Shown in pieces: positions 39,397-47,530 of a stretch of 64,000 bases of DNA (position 1 is its first letter; each line of letters begins with the position of its first letter). Under the pieces are notes generated by a model. It had not been told where the DNA came from. It made no database searches and worked only from the letters and a program-made list of their open reading frames with translations. The DNA is from DATAEY01 sp045805565 (GTDB lineage: Bacteria; Actinomycetota; Thermoleophilia; Solirubrobacterales; Solirubrobacteraceae): NCBI GenBank assembly GCA_045805565.1, contig JBJMKZ010000025.1, forward strand, positions 124,001 through 188,000, read 5' to 3'. A program made the translations under genes and the position numbers.

Positions 39397-41553
39397 CTAC
39401 CGCGAGCGCAGCCGGGAGGCCGCAGCAGTTAGGCGCTCGAGCGGCTGGTTGGGGTGGGCCTCCTGCTTGCGCTCCGCTTCCAGCTTCGCCTTGATCTCGG
39501 CCAGGTCGGCGTCGAGCTTGGTGGCTCGGCGTTCAGCCGCGGCGAGCTTGCCCTCGGACTCCGCCTGCAACTGCTCGAGACGCTGCTCCAGGGCTCGATG
39601 CTCCTCCAACTCGAGCTCGAGTCGCTCGAGCTGCTGCTCGCGCTCGATGCGCCGCTCGCGCTCGGAGTCGATTTCGCGCCGGGCATCGCCGAGCGCGTCC
39701 TCCGCCTCGCTCGCCCTGCGCTCCGTGGCCCCGAGGTCGTGCACGGACGCCGCCCGGAGCTCCTGCAGTCGTTGGTCGAGCTCTCGACGTTCCTCGTGTT
39801 CGCGTTCGAGGTTGTTTCGCGCGTTCCGTACGGCAGCCGCCGCCTTGACTGCATGCCGGCTGTAGTTGTCCTGGGTCGTCTTCAGCTGTTGCTCGAGGCC
39901 CTTGGATCGCGCCCGCTCGCGTTCGAGCTCCAGCCGCGTCCGTTTGAGGGCGTCGGTGGCGGCGCTGGCGCGCGCCTGCAGATCGAGCCTGACCCCCTGC
40001 ACCTCTCGCTCCGCGCCGGTCCGCTGCTCGCGCTCGCGTTCCCAGCCCGCCTGAGCTTCCTCGAGCGCCTCGTTTGACTCGCGAATCTGGCGCTCGAGGG
40101 TCTCCCGGGTCGCCTGCTCGGCTTGCGCCCGACGCTTTGCCTCCTGCTCGAGCCGCTCGATCTGCTGGGGCAGGCCGGCGCTTCGCGTGCGCTCCTCGGA
40201 CAGCTCGCCGCGGGTGCGCTCGAGGATCTCCTCCAAGGCTTGGACGCGTGCGGCGCCGGCGGCGGCGGCCTCTTCCGAGCTCGCCCGGGCGGCCTCGACG
40301 TCGCGTTCCAGCTGCTCGCGGCGCTCCCACTCGCCCTCAAGCTCGGCGCGCGCTGCTTCGAGCCGTTGATCGACCTCGGCACGCTGTTCGCGTTCTGCCT
40401 CGAGCCGGGTCTCGGCCTGGGATAGGCGCTCCTCCCACTCGACTCGCTGCCGGTCGAATTCGGCCTTCGCCTCGCCCAGCCCGTGATCCAGCTCGGCTCG
40501 CTCCCGCTCGCCCCGCTGGCGCGCGGCCTGGAGCTCGCCTTCGAGCGCCTGTGCCCGGGCCTCGAGCCGGGTCGATTCCTCGCGCCAGGAGTTGCCCTCC
40601 TGATCCAGCCGCTCGCCCTGCGCCACCAGCTCGGCGCTTCGCGTCCGCTCGCGGGCCAGCTCGTGGCGCATGCCCTCGAGCATCTGCTGCAGTTCCTTGC
40701 GCTGGGCCTCGAGCTCGCTACGGGCGGCAAGTCTGCGCTCGGATTCGGCACGGATGCGTTGGAGCTGCTCACGTGCCTGAGCCAGCTCCCCGTCACCGTC
40801 GGTGCTCTCGCGCTCACGGGGCTGGTGGCCGTCGGCTGGAGTTTGCCGCCCGTCCAGCCGGGCCGCCAGGCGCATCCGTAGGTTGTCGCTCTCCTGCCGT
40901 GCGCGGCCGAGCGCCTCCTCGAGCTTCTTCACGCGCTGGTGCCTGGCCAGATTCCCCTGGAACCTGGTTCCCGGCTTCGGACGGGGCGGTATCGGCGACC
41001 GGGGTTCGGGTTGCGTCGCCGGCTGGGCGCGCGTCGCTTCGCGCTCGATGTCCGCGCCCTGGGGTCCCTCGGCCGCGTTTCGCTCGATGTCCGCGCCCTG
41101 GGGTCCCTCTCGACGGTTGCGGTGGTCGGCGCCACCGCCGGCGTCGAACCGGCCGCGCACCTGCTCGGGCTCGCCGTGCGGCGCCTCGGCGGCGAACCGG
41201 CCGCGCACCTGCACGGGGTCGCCCCCAGCCAGGGCGCTCGCGGGGGGCTCGCCATTCTCATCCGCGACCACGAAGACCGTCACATGGCGGTCCAGATCAG
41301 AGGCCAGCAGCGATGGTTCGACCCCCAGTCCGGCTTCGCGCAGGGTTTGCTCGACGTTCTGGCGCGCGAGCGGCGTCGACCGCCGAGCCCCGAACTCCGC
41401 CAGCAACCTCGCAGCCTGGAGCTGAAGACGTCCTCCGGCGGCGGCGGTCCGCGCCCGGATTCGATCCTCCGGCCAGACGTCGATCTCTTCTTGCTTCACG
41501 CTGGTTCCCACTACGCGCGCGACCTGCACGGGGTCATCGGCGATACGCGACAA
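39397..41553 (-). CDS. Long coiled-coil protein with an N-terminal globular domain
   Basis: A 718-residue protein. Residues 1-100 form a small helical domain (EDRIRARTAAAGGRLQLQAA near 29, then RQNVEQTLREAGLGVEPSLL near 64). A linker follows with two tandem repeat sets (VQVRGRF/EQVRGRF, spaced 16 residues, and EGPQGADIER twice, spaced 13). Residues ~205-700 are almost pure coiled coil, rich in Glu, Arg, Gln and Leu, with no signal peptide. The start is TTG at 41553; GTG at 41529 is a plausible alternative. It could be a structural, polarity or DNA-organising protein. I do not recognise the N-terminal family. Confidence 0.7.
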   Translation of the reverse strand: MSRIADDPVQVARVVGTSVKQEEIDVWPEDRIRARTAAAGGRLQLQAARLLAEFGARRSTPLARQNVEQTLREAGLGVEPSLLASDLDRHVTVFVVADENGEPPASALAGGDPVQVRGRFAAEAPHGEPEQVRGRFDAGGGADHRNRREGPQGADIERNAAEGPQGADIEREATRAQPATQPEPRSPIPPRPKPGTRFQGNLARHQRVKKLEEALGRARQESDNLRMRLAARLDGRQTPADGHQPRERESTDGDGELAQAREQLQRIRAESERRLAARSELEAQRKELQQMLEGMRHELARERTRSAELVAQGERLDQEGNSWREESTRLEARAQALEGELQAARQRGERERAELDHGLGEAKAEFDRQRVEWEERLSQAETRLEAEREQRAEVDQRLEAARAELEGEWERREQLERDVEAARASSEEAAAAGAARVQALEEILERTRGELSEERTRSAGLPQQIERLEQEAKRRAQAEQATRETLERQIRESNEALEEAQAGWEREREQRTGAEREVQGVRLDLQARASAATDALKRTRLELERERARSKGLEQQLKTTQDNYSRHAVKAAAAVRNARNNLEREHEERRELDQRLQELRAASVHDLGATERRASEAEDALGDARREIDSERERRIEREQQLERLELELEEHRALEQRLEQLQAESEGKLAAAERRATKLDADLAEIKAKLEAERKQEAHPNQPLERLTAAASRLRSR
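41042..41109. repeat. 29-nt direct repeat, period 39, inside the coiled-coil gene
   Basis: The 29-nt unit at 41042-41070 recurs exactly at 41081-41109. It encodes the repeated EGPQGADIER peptide. A second 20-nt exact repeat, at 41145-41164 and 41193-41212 (period 48), encodes QVRGRF. Confidence 0.85.
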
Positions 41554-41816
41554 GTATGCCGACTTGCGAACGTCTCGGCCACGGTTGAGCGTGTATTTGC
41601 GCCGGCGCGTGACCCGCGCGGCTCATGACCCCTACAAGAGGTACGGCCAGCTGGCGGTCAGAGCCGGGTTTCCACCGATCCGCAGCGGGTAGGGCGCGTG
41701 CGATGAGCGCGCCCGGCCCCTCCCGCCCGACGGCAGCGGAGCCGCTGGGGCGGCAGGCCATGGGTCGCCACACCCGACCGGTCGAGCGGCTCGCGGAGTA
41801 GCGGGGGGCGGTGCCG

Positions 41817-42836
41817 ATGGCCACGATGCGAGCGGTGCAGGTGACCGAGCAGGGCGGACCGTTCGAGCTGGTCGAGCGGGACGTGCCCAGCCCGGGGCCT
41901 GACGAAGCGCTGGTCCGTGTGCAGGCATGCGGCATCTGCCACAGTGACTCGTTCGCCAAGAACGGCGGTTTTCCCGGGGTGTCGCATCCCCTCATCCCCG
42001 GCCACGAGATCGCCGGGGTGATCGAGTCGCTGGGCGACGCCGTGCAGGGCTGGCAGCCCGGGCAGCGGGTGGGTGTCGGCTGGTTCGGGGGGCAGTGCGG
42101 CCACTGCGAGCCGTGCCGGCGCGGCTACCTCATCGACTGCCAGAACCTTCGGATCCCCGGCATCACCCACGACGGCGGCTACGCGGAGTACGTGGTCGTC
42201 AAGGCCACCGCGCTGGCTCTCATGCCGGATGAGATCACGCCGCAGGAGGCGGCGCCGCTGTTGTGCGCCGGCGTGACCACCTACAACGCGCTGCGCCACA
42301 GCGGCGCGCACGGCGGCGATCTGGTGGCGATCCTGGGTGTCGGCGGGCTTGGGCACCTGGGAGTCCAGTTCGCCTCCAAGCTGGGCTTCGAGACGGTCGC
42401 GATCGCGCGCGGGCGCGACAAGGAGGACCTCGTCCGCCGGCTTGGCGCCCGCCACTACATCGACAGCACCGCCCAGGATCCCGCCGAGGAGCTCATCGGG
42501 CTGGGAGGCGCGAAGGTCATCCTCGCCACCGTCGCCAGCGCGAGCGCGATGACGGCGGTCATCGGCGGCCTGGCCGTGCGCGGGACCCTGGTGGTCGTCG
42601 GCGCGTCGATGGAGCCCATCGAGGTGCCTCCGGTGCTGCTGATCGGCGGCAGCCGGTCGATCGTGGGGCACGCGTCGGGCACCTCGCGTGACTCCGAGGA
42701 CACCCTGGCCTTCAGCGCGCTCGCGGAGGTGCGGCCGATGATCGAGACGCGTCCGCTGGAACAGGCCTCCGAGGCCTATGAGCGGATGATGGAGGGCGAC
42801 GCCCGCTTTCGCATGGTCCTCACCACAGAGGCCTGA
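41817..42836 (+). CDS. Zinc-dependent alcohol dehydrogenase
   Basis: A 339-residue medium-chain zinc alcohol dehydrogenase. The catalytic zinc ligands are in ACGICHSDSFAKNGG (Cys near 37), PLIPGHEIAGVIE (His near 60) and, later, the Cys of LLCAGVTTYNAL near 150. The structural zinc is in GGQCGHCEPCRRGYLIDCQN, with four Cys. The NAD(P) Rossmann motif is VAILGVGGLGHLGVQFA near 173. It probably oxidises or reduces an aldehyde/alcohol; it resembles the YahK/AdhT-type NADPH or NAD enzymes. ATG at 41817 follows a G-rich purine block by about 9 nt; a GTG two codons upstream is possible. The next gene follows after 21 nt. Confidence 0.89.
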   Translation: MATMRAVQVTEQGGPFELVERDVPSPGPDEALVRVQACGICHSDSFAKNGGFPGVSHPLIPGHEIAGVIESLGDAVQGWQPGQRVGVGWFGGQCGHCEPCRRGYLIDCQNLRIPGITHDGGYAEYVVVKATALALMPDEITPQEAAPLLCAGVTTYNALRHSGAHGGDLVAILGVGGLGHLGVQFASKLGFETVAIARGRDKEDLVRRLGARHYIDSTAQDPAEELIGLGGAKVILATVASASAMTAVIGGLAVRGTLVVVGASMEPIEVPPVLLIGGSRSIVGHASGTSRDSEDTLAFSALAEVRPMIETRPLEQASEAYERMMEGDARFRMVLTTEA

Positions 42837-42857
42837 GAGAGCGAGAGGAGCAGCCGT

Positions 42858-43268
42858 ATGCCCAAGACCACCCGGAAAGGCCAGCCGAAGAAGAGCGAGC
42901 TTCCCGGCACGCTACGCCGCTCGCCCGCCAAGGCCCAGCGCACCTGGGCCAAGGCCCACGATGACGCCGTCGAGCAATACGGCGACGGTGAGCGCGCTCA
43001 CCGCACCGCGTACTCGGCGCTAAAGCACTCCTACGAGAAGGTCGGCAACCGCTGGCAGCCCAAGCAGGCGAAGGGACCGTCGGATCCGCAGGCCAAGCAG
43101 AGCGCTCCCCGCGCACGGACCCGCCCGCGGCCCACCGCCGCCGGTGTCGACGTCGAGGGCCACTCCAAGCAGGAGTTGATGGAGCGCGCGAAGCGGCTCG
43201 ACGTAAAGGGCCGCTCGAAGATGTCCAAGTTGGAGCTCGGTCAGGCGATCGCCCGCAAGCAGGACTGA
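42858..43268 (+). CDS. ChaB domain - Rho N-terminal-like domain fusion protein
   Basis: A 136-residue basic protein. The N-terminal ChaB domain covers residues ~10-66: ELPGTLRRSPAKAQRTWAKA, then YGDGERAHRTAYSALKHSYE and VGNRW. A Pro/Arg/Lys-rich linker follows. The C-terminal ~35 residues, SKQELMERAKRLDVKGRSKM then SKLELGQAIARKQ, resemble the Rho termination factor N-terminal (SAP-like) helix-extension-helix, which binds nucleic acid. GAGGAGC is a suitable ribosome-binding site. It could be a small nucleic-acid-binding or cation-related accessory protein. The role of ChaB itself is poorly known. Confidence 0.78.
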   Translation: MPKTTRKGQPKKSELPGTLRRSPAKAQRTWAKAHDDAVEQYGDGERAHRTAYSALKHSYEKVGNRWQPKQAKGPSDPQAKQSAPRARTRPRPTAAGVDVEGHSKQELMERAKRLDVKGRSKMSKLELGQAIARKQD

Positions 43269-43343
43269 GCCGGCAAGCCTGACGATCGCCGAAATCCCTT
43301 CACCCGGCGCGGGCGCCGGCGACGCCTCGTCATACTGGCCCGG

Positions 43344-44453
43344 GTGCGAACGCTGCCTCGTCGACCGTTGCGGGGGCTTGTCGCGTTGGGCGCCGCGGGG
43401 CTCTGCGCCGCCGGCTTCCCGGCCTCGAGCCTCGCGGCAGCGCGGACCGTCGAGACGGTGGGGACTGCGCCATCGACGACTCTCGACGCCGGTGCCTGGT
43501 TCTTTCGCGACCGGGTGATCGATCACCCGGTGGCGAGGGCGGCCGCGGCGAACGGGGGACTCCTGACCCTGCACTATCCGGTCGGCGGTCAGAGCGTCGA
43601 GATCTCCCTGTCACCCGCGTTCGCCGACATTCCGCAGAACCGGGCGGCGGCGCGGTCGGTCGTCGATTTCCTGGGCAGCCTCCCGCACGCGTCCGAGCTC
43701 GGGCAGCTGCGCATCTTCATCGGCACCCAGGCCGAGGTCAGCGTGCTGTGCGGCGGCGGGGTGGAAGTGCTGGGCTGCTACGCCGCCTCCCAGCACCGCA
43801 TGTTCGTGCCCGATCGCGAGCCCCCCGGCGGCATCTACAGCCGGGAGTACGCGATGACCCACGAGTACGGGCACCACATCGCCAGCTTGCGCAGCGACGC
43901 CCCGTGGCCAGCGCTGGCCTACGGCGCCAAGTACTGGTCCTCCTATGAGCACGTGTGCGCGCGGACCGAGCATCACCTGCTCTTCCCCGGCGACGAGAGC
44001 AGCCATTACGCCGCCAACCCGGGCGAGGCCTTCGCCGACACCTACGCGCACCTTCGCTTTCCGAGGGTCCCGTTCCAGTTCTCGTCGATCATGCGTCCGA
44101 CGCCGGGCTCACTCGCGGTCGTGCGTCGCGACGTGCTCCATCCCTGGCGCGCGCCGCGCGCCGCGCGGCTGCGGGGGGTTCTCGGTGCCGCCAGGCCGAT
44201 CCGTTCCTTCACCATCCGCCAGTCTCTGGACGGATCCCTTTCGTTCCGGCTCCTCGGCCCGCCGGGCTCGAACTACGACCTCGAGCTGGTCAACCGTGGG
44301 CGCGTGGTCCGGCGCACCGACGCGCCGGGCAGCCGCGACCGTCTGACCCTCCTCGGCTGCCGGGCGGACCGCCCGACCGTGACCTACTCGCTGCGCGTTG
44401 TGCGCCGCAGCGGCAGCGGGGCGTTCTCGGTCGACACCGCGGTCCCCGGCTGA
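43344..44453 (+). CDS. Secreted zinc metalloprotease-like protein (HEXXH)
   Basis: A 369-residue exported protein. The signal peptide is about residues 1-32 (GLVALGAAGLCAAGFPASSL). The zinc motif is AMTHEYGHHIASL (H-E-x-x-H near residue 173), and a downstream acidic motif is AANPGEAFADTYAHLRFP near 225. The Glu or Asp there could be the third ligand, as in gluzincins (E-x-x-x-D). Cys pairs in VLCGGGVEVLGCYAAS near 133 may form a disulfide. The C-terminal ~110 residues are a beta-sandwich-like domain. GTG start with CATACT (43331-43336) 7 nt before. Substrate unknown; no clear peptidase family can be given. Confidence 0.75.
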   Translation: MRTLPRRPLRGLVALGAAGLCAAGFPASSLAAARTVETVGTAPSTTLDAGAWFFRDRVIDHPVARAAAANGGLLTLHYPVGGQSVEISLSPAFADIPQNRAAARSVVDFLGSLPHASELGQLRIFIGTQAEVSVLCGGGVEVLGCYAASQHRMFVPDREPPGGIYSREYAMTHEYGHHIASLRSDAPWPALAYGAKYWSSYEHVCARTEHHLLFPGDESSHYAANPGEAFADTYAHLRFPRVPFQFSSIMRPTPGSLAVVRRDVLHPWRAPRAARLRGVLGAARPIRSFTIRQSLDGSLSFRLLGPPGSNYDLELVNRGRVVRRTDAPGSRDRLTLLGCRADRPTVTYSLRVVRRSGSGAFSVDTAVPG

Positions 44454-44472
44454 GCATCCCCCAGGCGGTTGC

Positions 44473-44490
44473 CGGCGCCGCTTAGCGCCG
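44473..44490. terminator. Short hairpin between convergent genes
   Basis: CGGCGC (44473-44478) and GCGCCG (44485-44490) pair perfectly around a 6-nt loop, midway between the protease stop and the YceI stop. No U-tract. Confidence 0.35.
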
Positions 44491-44496
44491 CGCGCT

Positions 44497-45099
44497 TCAG
44501 GCGGACTGGGTATCGCGGTAGTGCTCGATCGCGCCGGTGCGCTCGAGATCGTCCACCAGGATGGCCTCGACATCGAGGGTGAGCTCGATCTCGTTGCTGG
44601 CGACCACCCCGCCGCCCGGGAGCTCGTCCTGCCACGAGACGCCGAAATCGTGGCGGTCGATCCTGGTGGTCGCCTCGAAGCCGAGGCGGCGCATGTCGCC
44701 TCGGTTCTGGTCGCCGACCCAGAAAGGCGTCTTCCACTCGCCGAGGTAGACGATGTCGAGGGGGACGGTCCGGGTGACGCCCCGGATCGTCAGGTCCACC
44801 TCTCCCTTGAACTGGGTATCCGCGGTGCGCTCGGTGAAGTGGCCGGCGAAGGCGATCCTGGGGTGGTTCTCGACATCGAAGAAGTCCGCGCTGCGCAGAT
44901 GTGTGTCGCGGTCCGGTTCCCCGGTCCAGATGCCGGTCGCGTCGATCTCGCCCTCGAAGGTCGCGTCGAGGGGGCTATCCCAGTCCAGCTCGAGCCGGCC
45001 GTGGATGTCCTTGAACAGACCGCGCACCCACGTGACCATCATGTGGCGGGCCCGGAACTCGGCTTCGGTGTGCCCCGGCTCGAAGATCCAGCTCGCCAT
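44497..45099 (-). CDS. YceI-family lipid-binding protein (cytoplasmic form)
   Basis: A 200-residue lipocalin-like YceI protein. It begins WIFEPGHTEAEFRARHMMVT (residues 4-23), the family's W-x-x-D/E-x-x-H-x-x-x-F motif. SADFFDVENHPRIAFAG near 69 is the signature 'F-D-V-x-x-x-P-x-x-x-F'. GEVDLTIRGVTRTVPLDIV near 98 and RLGFEATTRIDRHDFGVSWQ near 137 complete the barrel. There is no signal peptide, as in many actinobacterial members. It likely binds isoprenoid or other long-chain amphiphiles. ATG at 45099. Confidence 0.88.
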   Translation of the reverse strand: MASWIFEPGHTEAEFRARHMMVTWVRGLFKDIHGRLELDWDSPLDATFEGEIDATGIWTGEPDRDTHLRSADFFDVENHPRIAFAGHFTERTADTQFKGEVDLTIRGVTRTVPLDIVYLGEWKTPFWVGDQNRGDMRRLGFEATTRIDRHDFGVSWQDELPGGGVVASNEIELTLDVEAILVDDLERTGAIEHYRDTQSA

Positions 45100-45292
45100 T
45101 CAGGTCTCGCTCCCCGCCACGAAGGCCAGCGCTCGGGTGTCCCCTGCGTTCATCTTCCCACGACGGGCCGCGCACGCGGGTGAAGGCTCGGCTGGGGGGC
45201 GGATCCATCGGCGGTCGCGGCCTAAGATGGCGACCCGCCAGTCCCGCCTACTCGGCCACAGCCGGCGGCTGAACACCGACGAAAGGATCGTC

Positions 45293-45592
45293 ATGCACGT
45301 AGCCGAGTTCACGCTGCACGCCAAACCGGGCCACTTCGACGAGGTGGCCGAGATGTACTCCCAGTTCGCGAGCGGCTTTCTCAGCGACCACCCGGCGCTC
45401 GAGAGCGTGCTGATCCTCGGCGACGAGGCGGGCGGCCTGGTGCGGGGGATTGGCGTCTTCACCGATCGCGACGCGGCGGACGCCGTGAACAGCGATCCCG
45501 AGTTCGCCGCGTTCAACGACCGCATCGGACCGCTTCTGTCGGGGCCCTCCGAACGAATCGAGCTACAGCTCCTGCACCAGCACGTCAGGTAA
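45293..45592 (+). CDS. Antibiotic biosynthesis monooxygenase-like (dimeric alpha/beta barrel) protein
   Basis: A 99-residue protein of the ABM/dimeric alpha+beta barrel type. Features are HVAEFTLHAKPGHFDEVAEM (residues 2-21), HPALESVLILGDEAGG near 33 and GVFTDRDAADAVNSDPEFAA near 54. The frame is open far upstream, but only this part is globular. GAAAGGATC before the ATG at 45293 is a plausible ribosome-binding site, and TAAGAT at 45223-45228 a possible -10 box. The function could be monooxygenation or ligand binding; it is not specific. Confidence 0.75.
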   Translation: MHVAEFTLHAKPGHFDEVAEMYSQFASGFLSDHPALESVLILGDEAGGLVRGIGVFTDRDAADAVNSDPEFAAFNDRIGPLLSGPSERIELQLLHQHVR

Positions 45593-45604
45593 GCCCTGGA
45601 TCGA

Positions 45605-47530
45605 TCAGCTCTCGGCTCCCTGGCGGCGCTCACGGGCGGCGCGACGAAGCTGGCGCTCGAGGTCAGGAGATCGGCGCATGAGATCGTCCAGCGCGTCCGG
45701 GCTGAAGACAAGCAGCCGGAGCGGCGAGGCCGCGACGACGGAGGCCGTACGCGTGTAGCCGAAGCCGGCGCCCCAATCGAGCGCCGCCAGCTCGCCGAAG
45801 AAGTCGCCCTTGGCCAGCCGGCCTACGCCCACGTTCCCGCGGCTGACATCGGCGGTACCCGCGACGATCACGTAGAAGTCACGCGTCCCGTCCCAGCGAC
45901 GGATCACGCTCTCGCCGGGCGCGACGCTCCTCTCGCGCGCTGCGGTGGCCAAGCGCTCGCCGTCCTCGCCGGTGAGTGCGGCGAACAGCGGCCGCTTGGC
46001 GGCCGTTGCATCCGGCCGGGTCGGTTGCGGCAGGTCCCGGGGCATGCCGGACTGTCGCGCCCGGACCGCAGCCGCCGGCTTGCTCGCGGGCGCCGCCGGC
46101 ACCGGCGCCTCGGCGAACCAGCGGAGGGCGCCTTCGACATCCCGCGGACCGGTGGTGTGGTTCATCACGCACAGGCGCATGGCGTAGGTCCCGTGAAGCC
46201 GGGTGGAGGACACCAGCCCCCGCCCGGTCGCCTCGAAGCCGCCGACCAGGCCGGCGTTGAGCTCGGCGATCGTCTCCTCGTCCTCGATGCCCGGGAACCG
46301 GCGCCGGAAGCAGATGATCCCGAAAGATGCCGGCGAGAGCAGCTCGAGCGCGGGGTCTTCCCGCACGCGCTGTTCGGCGTACAGGGCGAGGTCCATGGCG
46401 CGATCGATTGCGGCCCGGAAGGCGTCAACCCCGAAGTAGTTGAGCGACAGCCAGATCTTCAGCGCACGCGAGGTGCGCGTGAGCTGCAGGCCGAGGTCGG
46501 CGAAGTTGACCTCCTCGCCCTTGTAGTCGGCGAGGTAGTCGGGCGCGATCGTGAAAGCACGCTGCAGGTGGCGCCCCTCGCGTACGAGCAGGCACCCACA
46601 CTCGATGGGCTGGTACAGCCACTTGTGGGGGTCGAGCGTGACCGAGTCGGCCAGCTCGATTCCCGCGAGCGCGTCCCGCCCCCGCTCGGTCAGCGCCGCG
46701 AACCCGCCGTAGGCGGCGTCCACGTGAAGCCACAGCCCGCGCTCGTGGCAGACCGCCGCGAGATCGGCCAGCGGATCGACGGCGCCGGTATTCGTGGCGC
46801 CGGCGTTGGCCGACACGATCAGAGGCCGCAGGCCGGCGTTGGTGTCGGCCTCGATCGCGCCCACCAGGGCGTCGAGGCGCATGCGGTGGCTCGCGTCGGT
46901 CGGCAGTACGCGCAGCTGATCGGGACGGAAGCCGAGCAACCGCGCCGCCCGCGCGACCGAGGAGTGGGTCTGATCGGCGACGTAGGCGACGACCCGGTCG
47001 GACATCGAGCCAACCAGCGTCTCGCGCGCGCACGCGAGCGCGGTGATGTTGGCGGCGGAGCCGCCGCCGACCAGGATCCCCGCGGCCTGCGCCGGGTAGC
47101 CGATCCACTCCTTGAACCAGTCGAGCACGACGAGCTCGAGCTGGCTCGGCCCAGCAGCCGACATCCAGGAACCCGCGTCGATGTCGAGGGCGCTGGCGAT
47201 CAGGTCTCCGAGAGCACCCGGGAACGTGCTCGAGGCGGGGATGAAGGCGAAGTAGCCGGGATGCGCGAGCCGACTCATGAAGGCGAGGACGTCGTCCTCG
47301 AGCTGGTTGAGCAACTGTCCCCACTCGCACGCCCCGGTGGGTGGCGGGCCCGACAGGCGCCGAACGAGATCGCTCGAGGTTCCGCGGCGCATCGCCGGTG
47401 TCGATTGGTCGCTCAGCTGTGAGACCAACAGGTCCACCGTCCGGTACCCGAGCTCGCGCATGCGCTCTGGGGTCAGCGCGAGGGGGTCCTCGCCGAGGCG
47501 TGAAGCAGGCGGCGTCGGCGGGGCCTTCAT
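45605..47530 (-). CDS. PLP amino-acid decarboxylase fused to a C-terminal cyclic-nucleotide-binding domain
   Basis: A 641-residue two-domain protein. Residues ~25-470 are a group II pyridoxal-phosphate decarboxylase of the aromatic-L-amino-acid/tyrosine decarboxylase type: HPGYFAFIPASSTFPGALGD near 88, ILVGGGSAANITALACARET near 151, HVDAAYGGFAALTE near 265, and SVTLDPHKWLYQP with PLP lysine K303. After a ~40-residue Ala/Pro-rich linker, residues ~510-630 form a cNMP-binding beta-barrel: DFYVIVAGTADVSRG near 560, GRLAKGDFFGELAALDW near 579, and FGYTRTASVVAASPLRLLVF, with the phosphate-cassette Arg (R-T-A). No HTH follows. The ATG at 47530 overlaps the GNAT stop (ATGA). An allosterically regulated amine-forming enzyme is inferred. 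Confidence 0.88.
   Translation of the reverse strand: MKAPPTPPASRLGEDPLALTPERMRELGYRTVDLLVSQLSDQSTPAMRRGTSSDLVRRLSGPPPTGACEWGQLLNQLEDDVLAFMSRLAHPGYFAFIPASSTFPGALGDLIASALDIDAGSWMSAAGPSQLELVVLDWFKEWIGYPAQAAGILVGGGSAANITALACARETLVGSMSDRVVAYVADQTHSSVARAARLLGFRPDQLRVLPTDASHRMRLDALVGAIEADTNAGLRPLIVSANAGATNTGAVDPLADLAAVCHERGLWLHVDAAYGGFAALTERGRDALAGIELADSVTLDPHKWLYQPIECGCLLVREGRHLQRAFTIAPDYLADYKGEEVNFADLGLQLTRTSRALKIWLSLNYFGVDAFRAAIDRAMDLALYAEQRVREDPALELLSPASFGIICFRRRFPGIEDEETIAELNAGLVGGFEATGRGLVSSTRLHGTYAMRLCVMNHTTGPRDVEGALRWFAEAPVPAAPASKPAAAVRARQSGMPRDLPQPTRPDATAAKRPLFAALTGEDGERLATAARERSVAPGESVIRRWDGTRDFYVIVAGTADVSRGNVGVGRLAKGDFFGELAALDWGAGFGYTRTASVVAASPLRLLVFSPDALDDLMRRSPDLERQLRRAARERRQGAES

Noticed and set aside
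41554..41816. A gene in the gap between the coiled-coil and dehydrogenase genes
   Set aside because: Frames there are short, Arg-rich and start inside neighbours; the stretch looks like divergent promoter DNA with no clear element.
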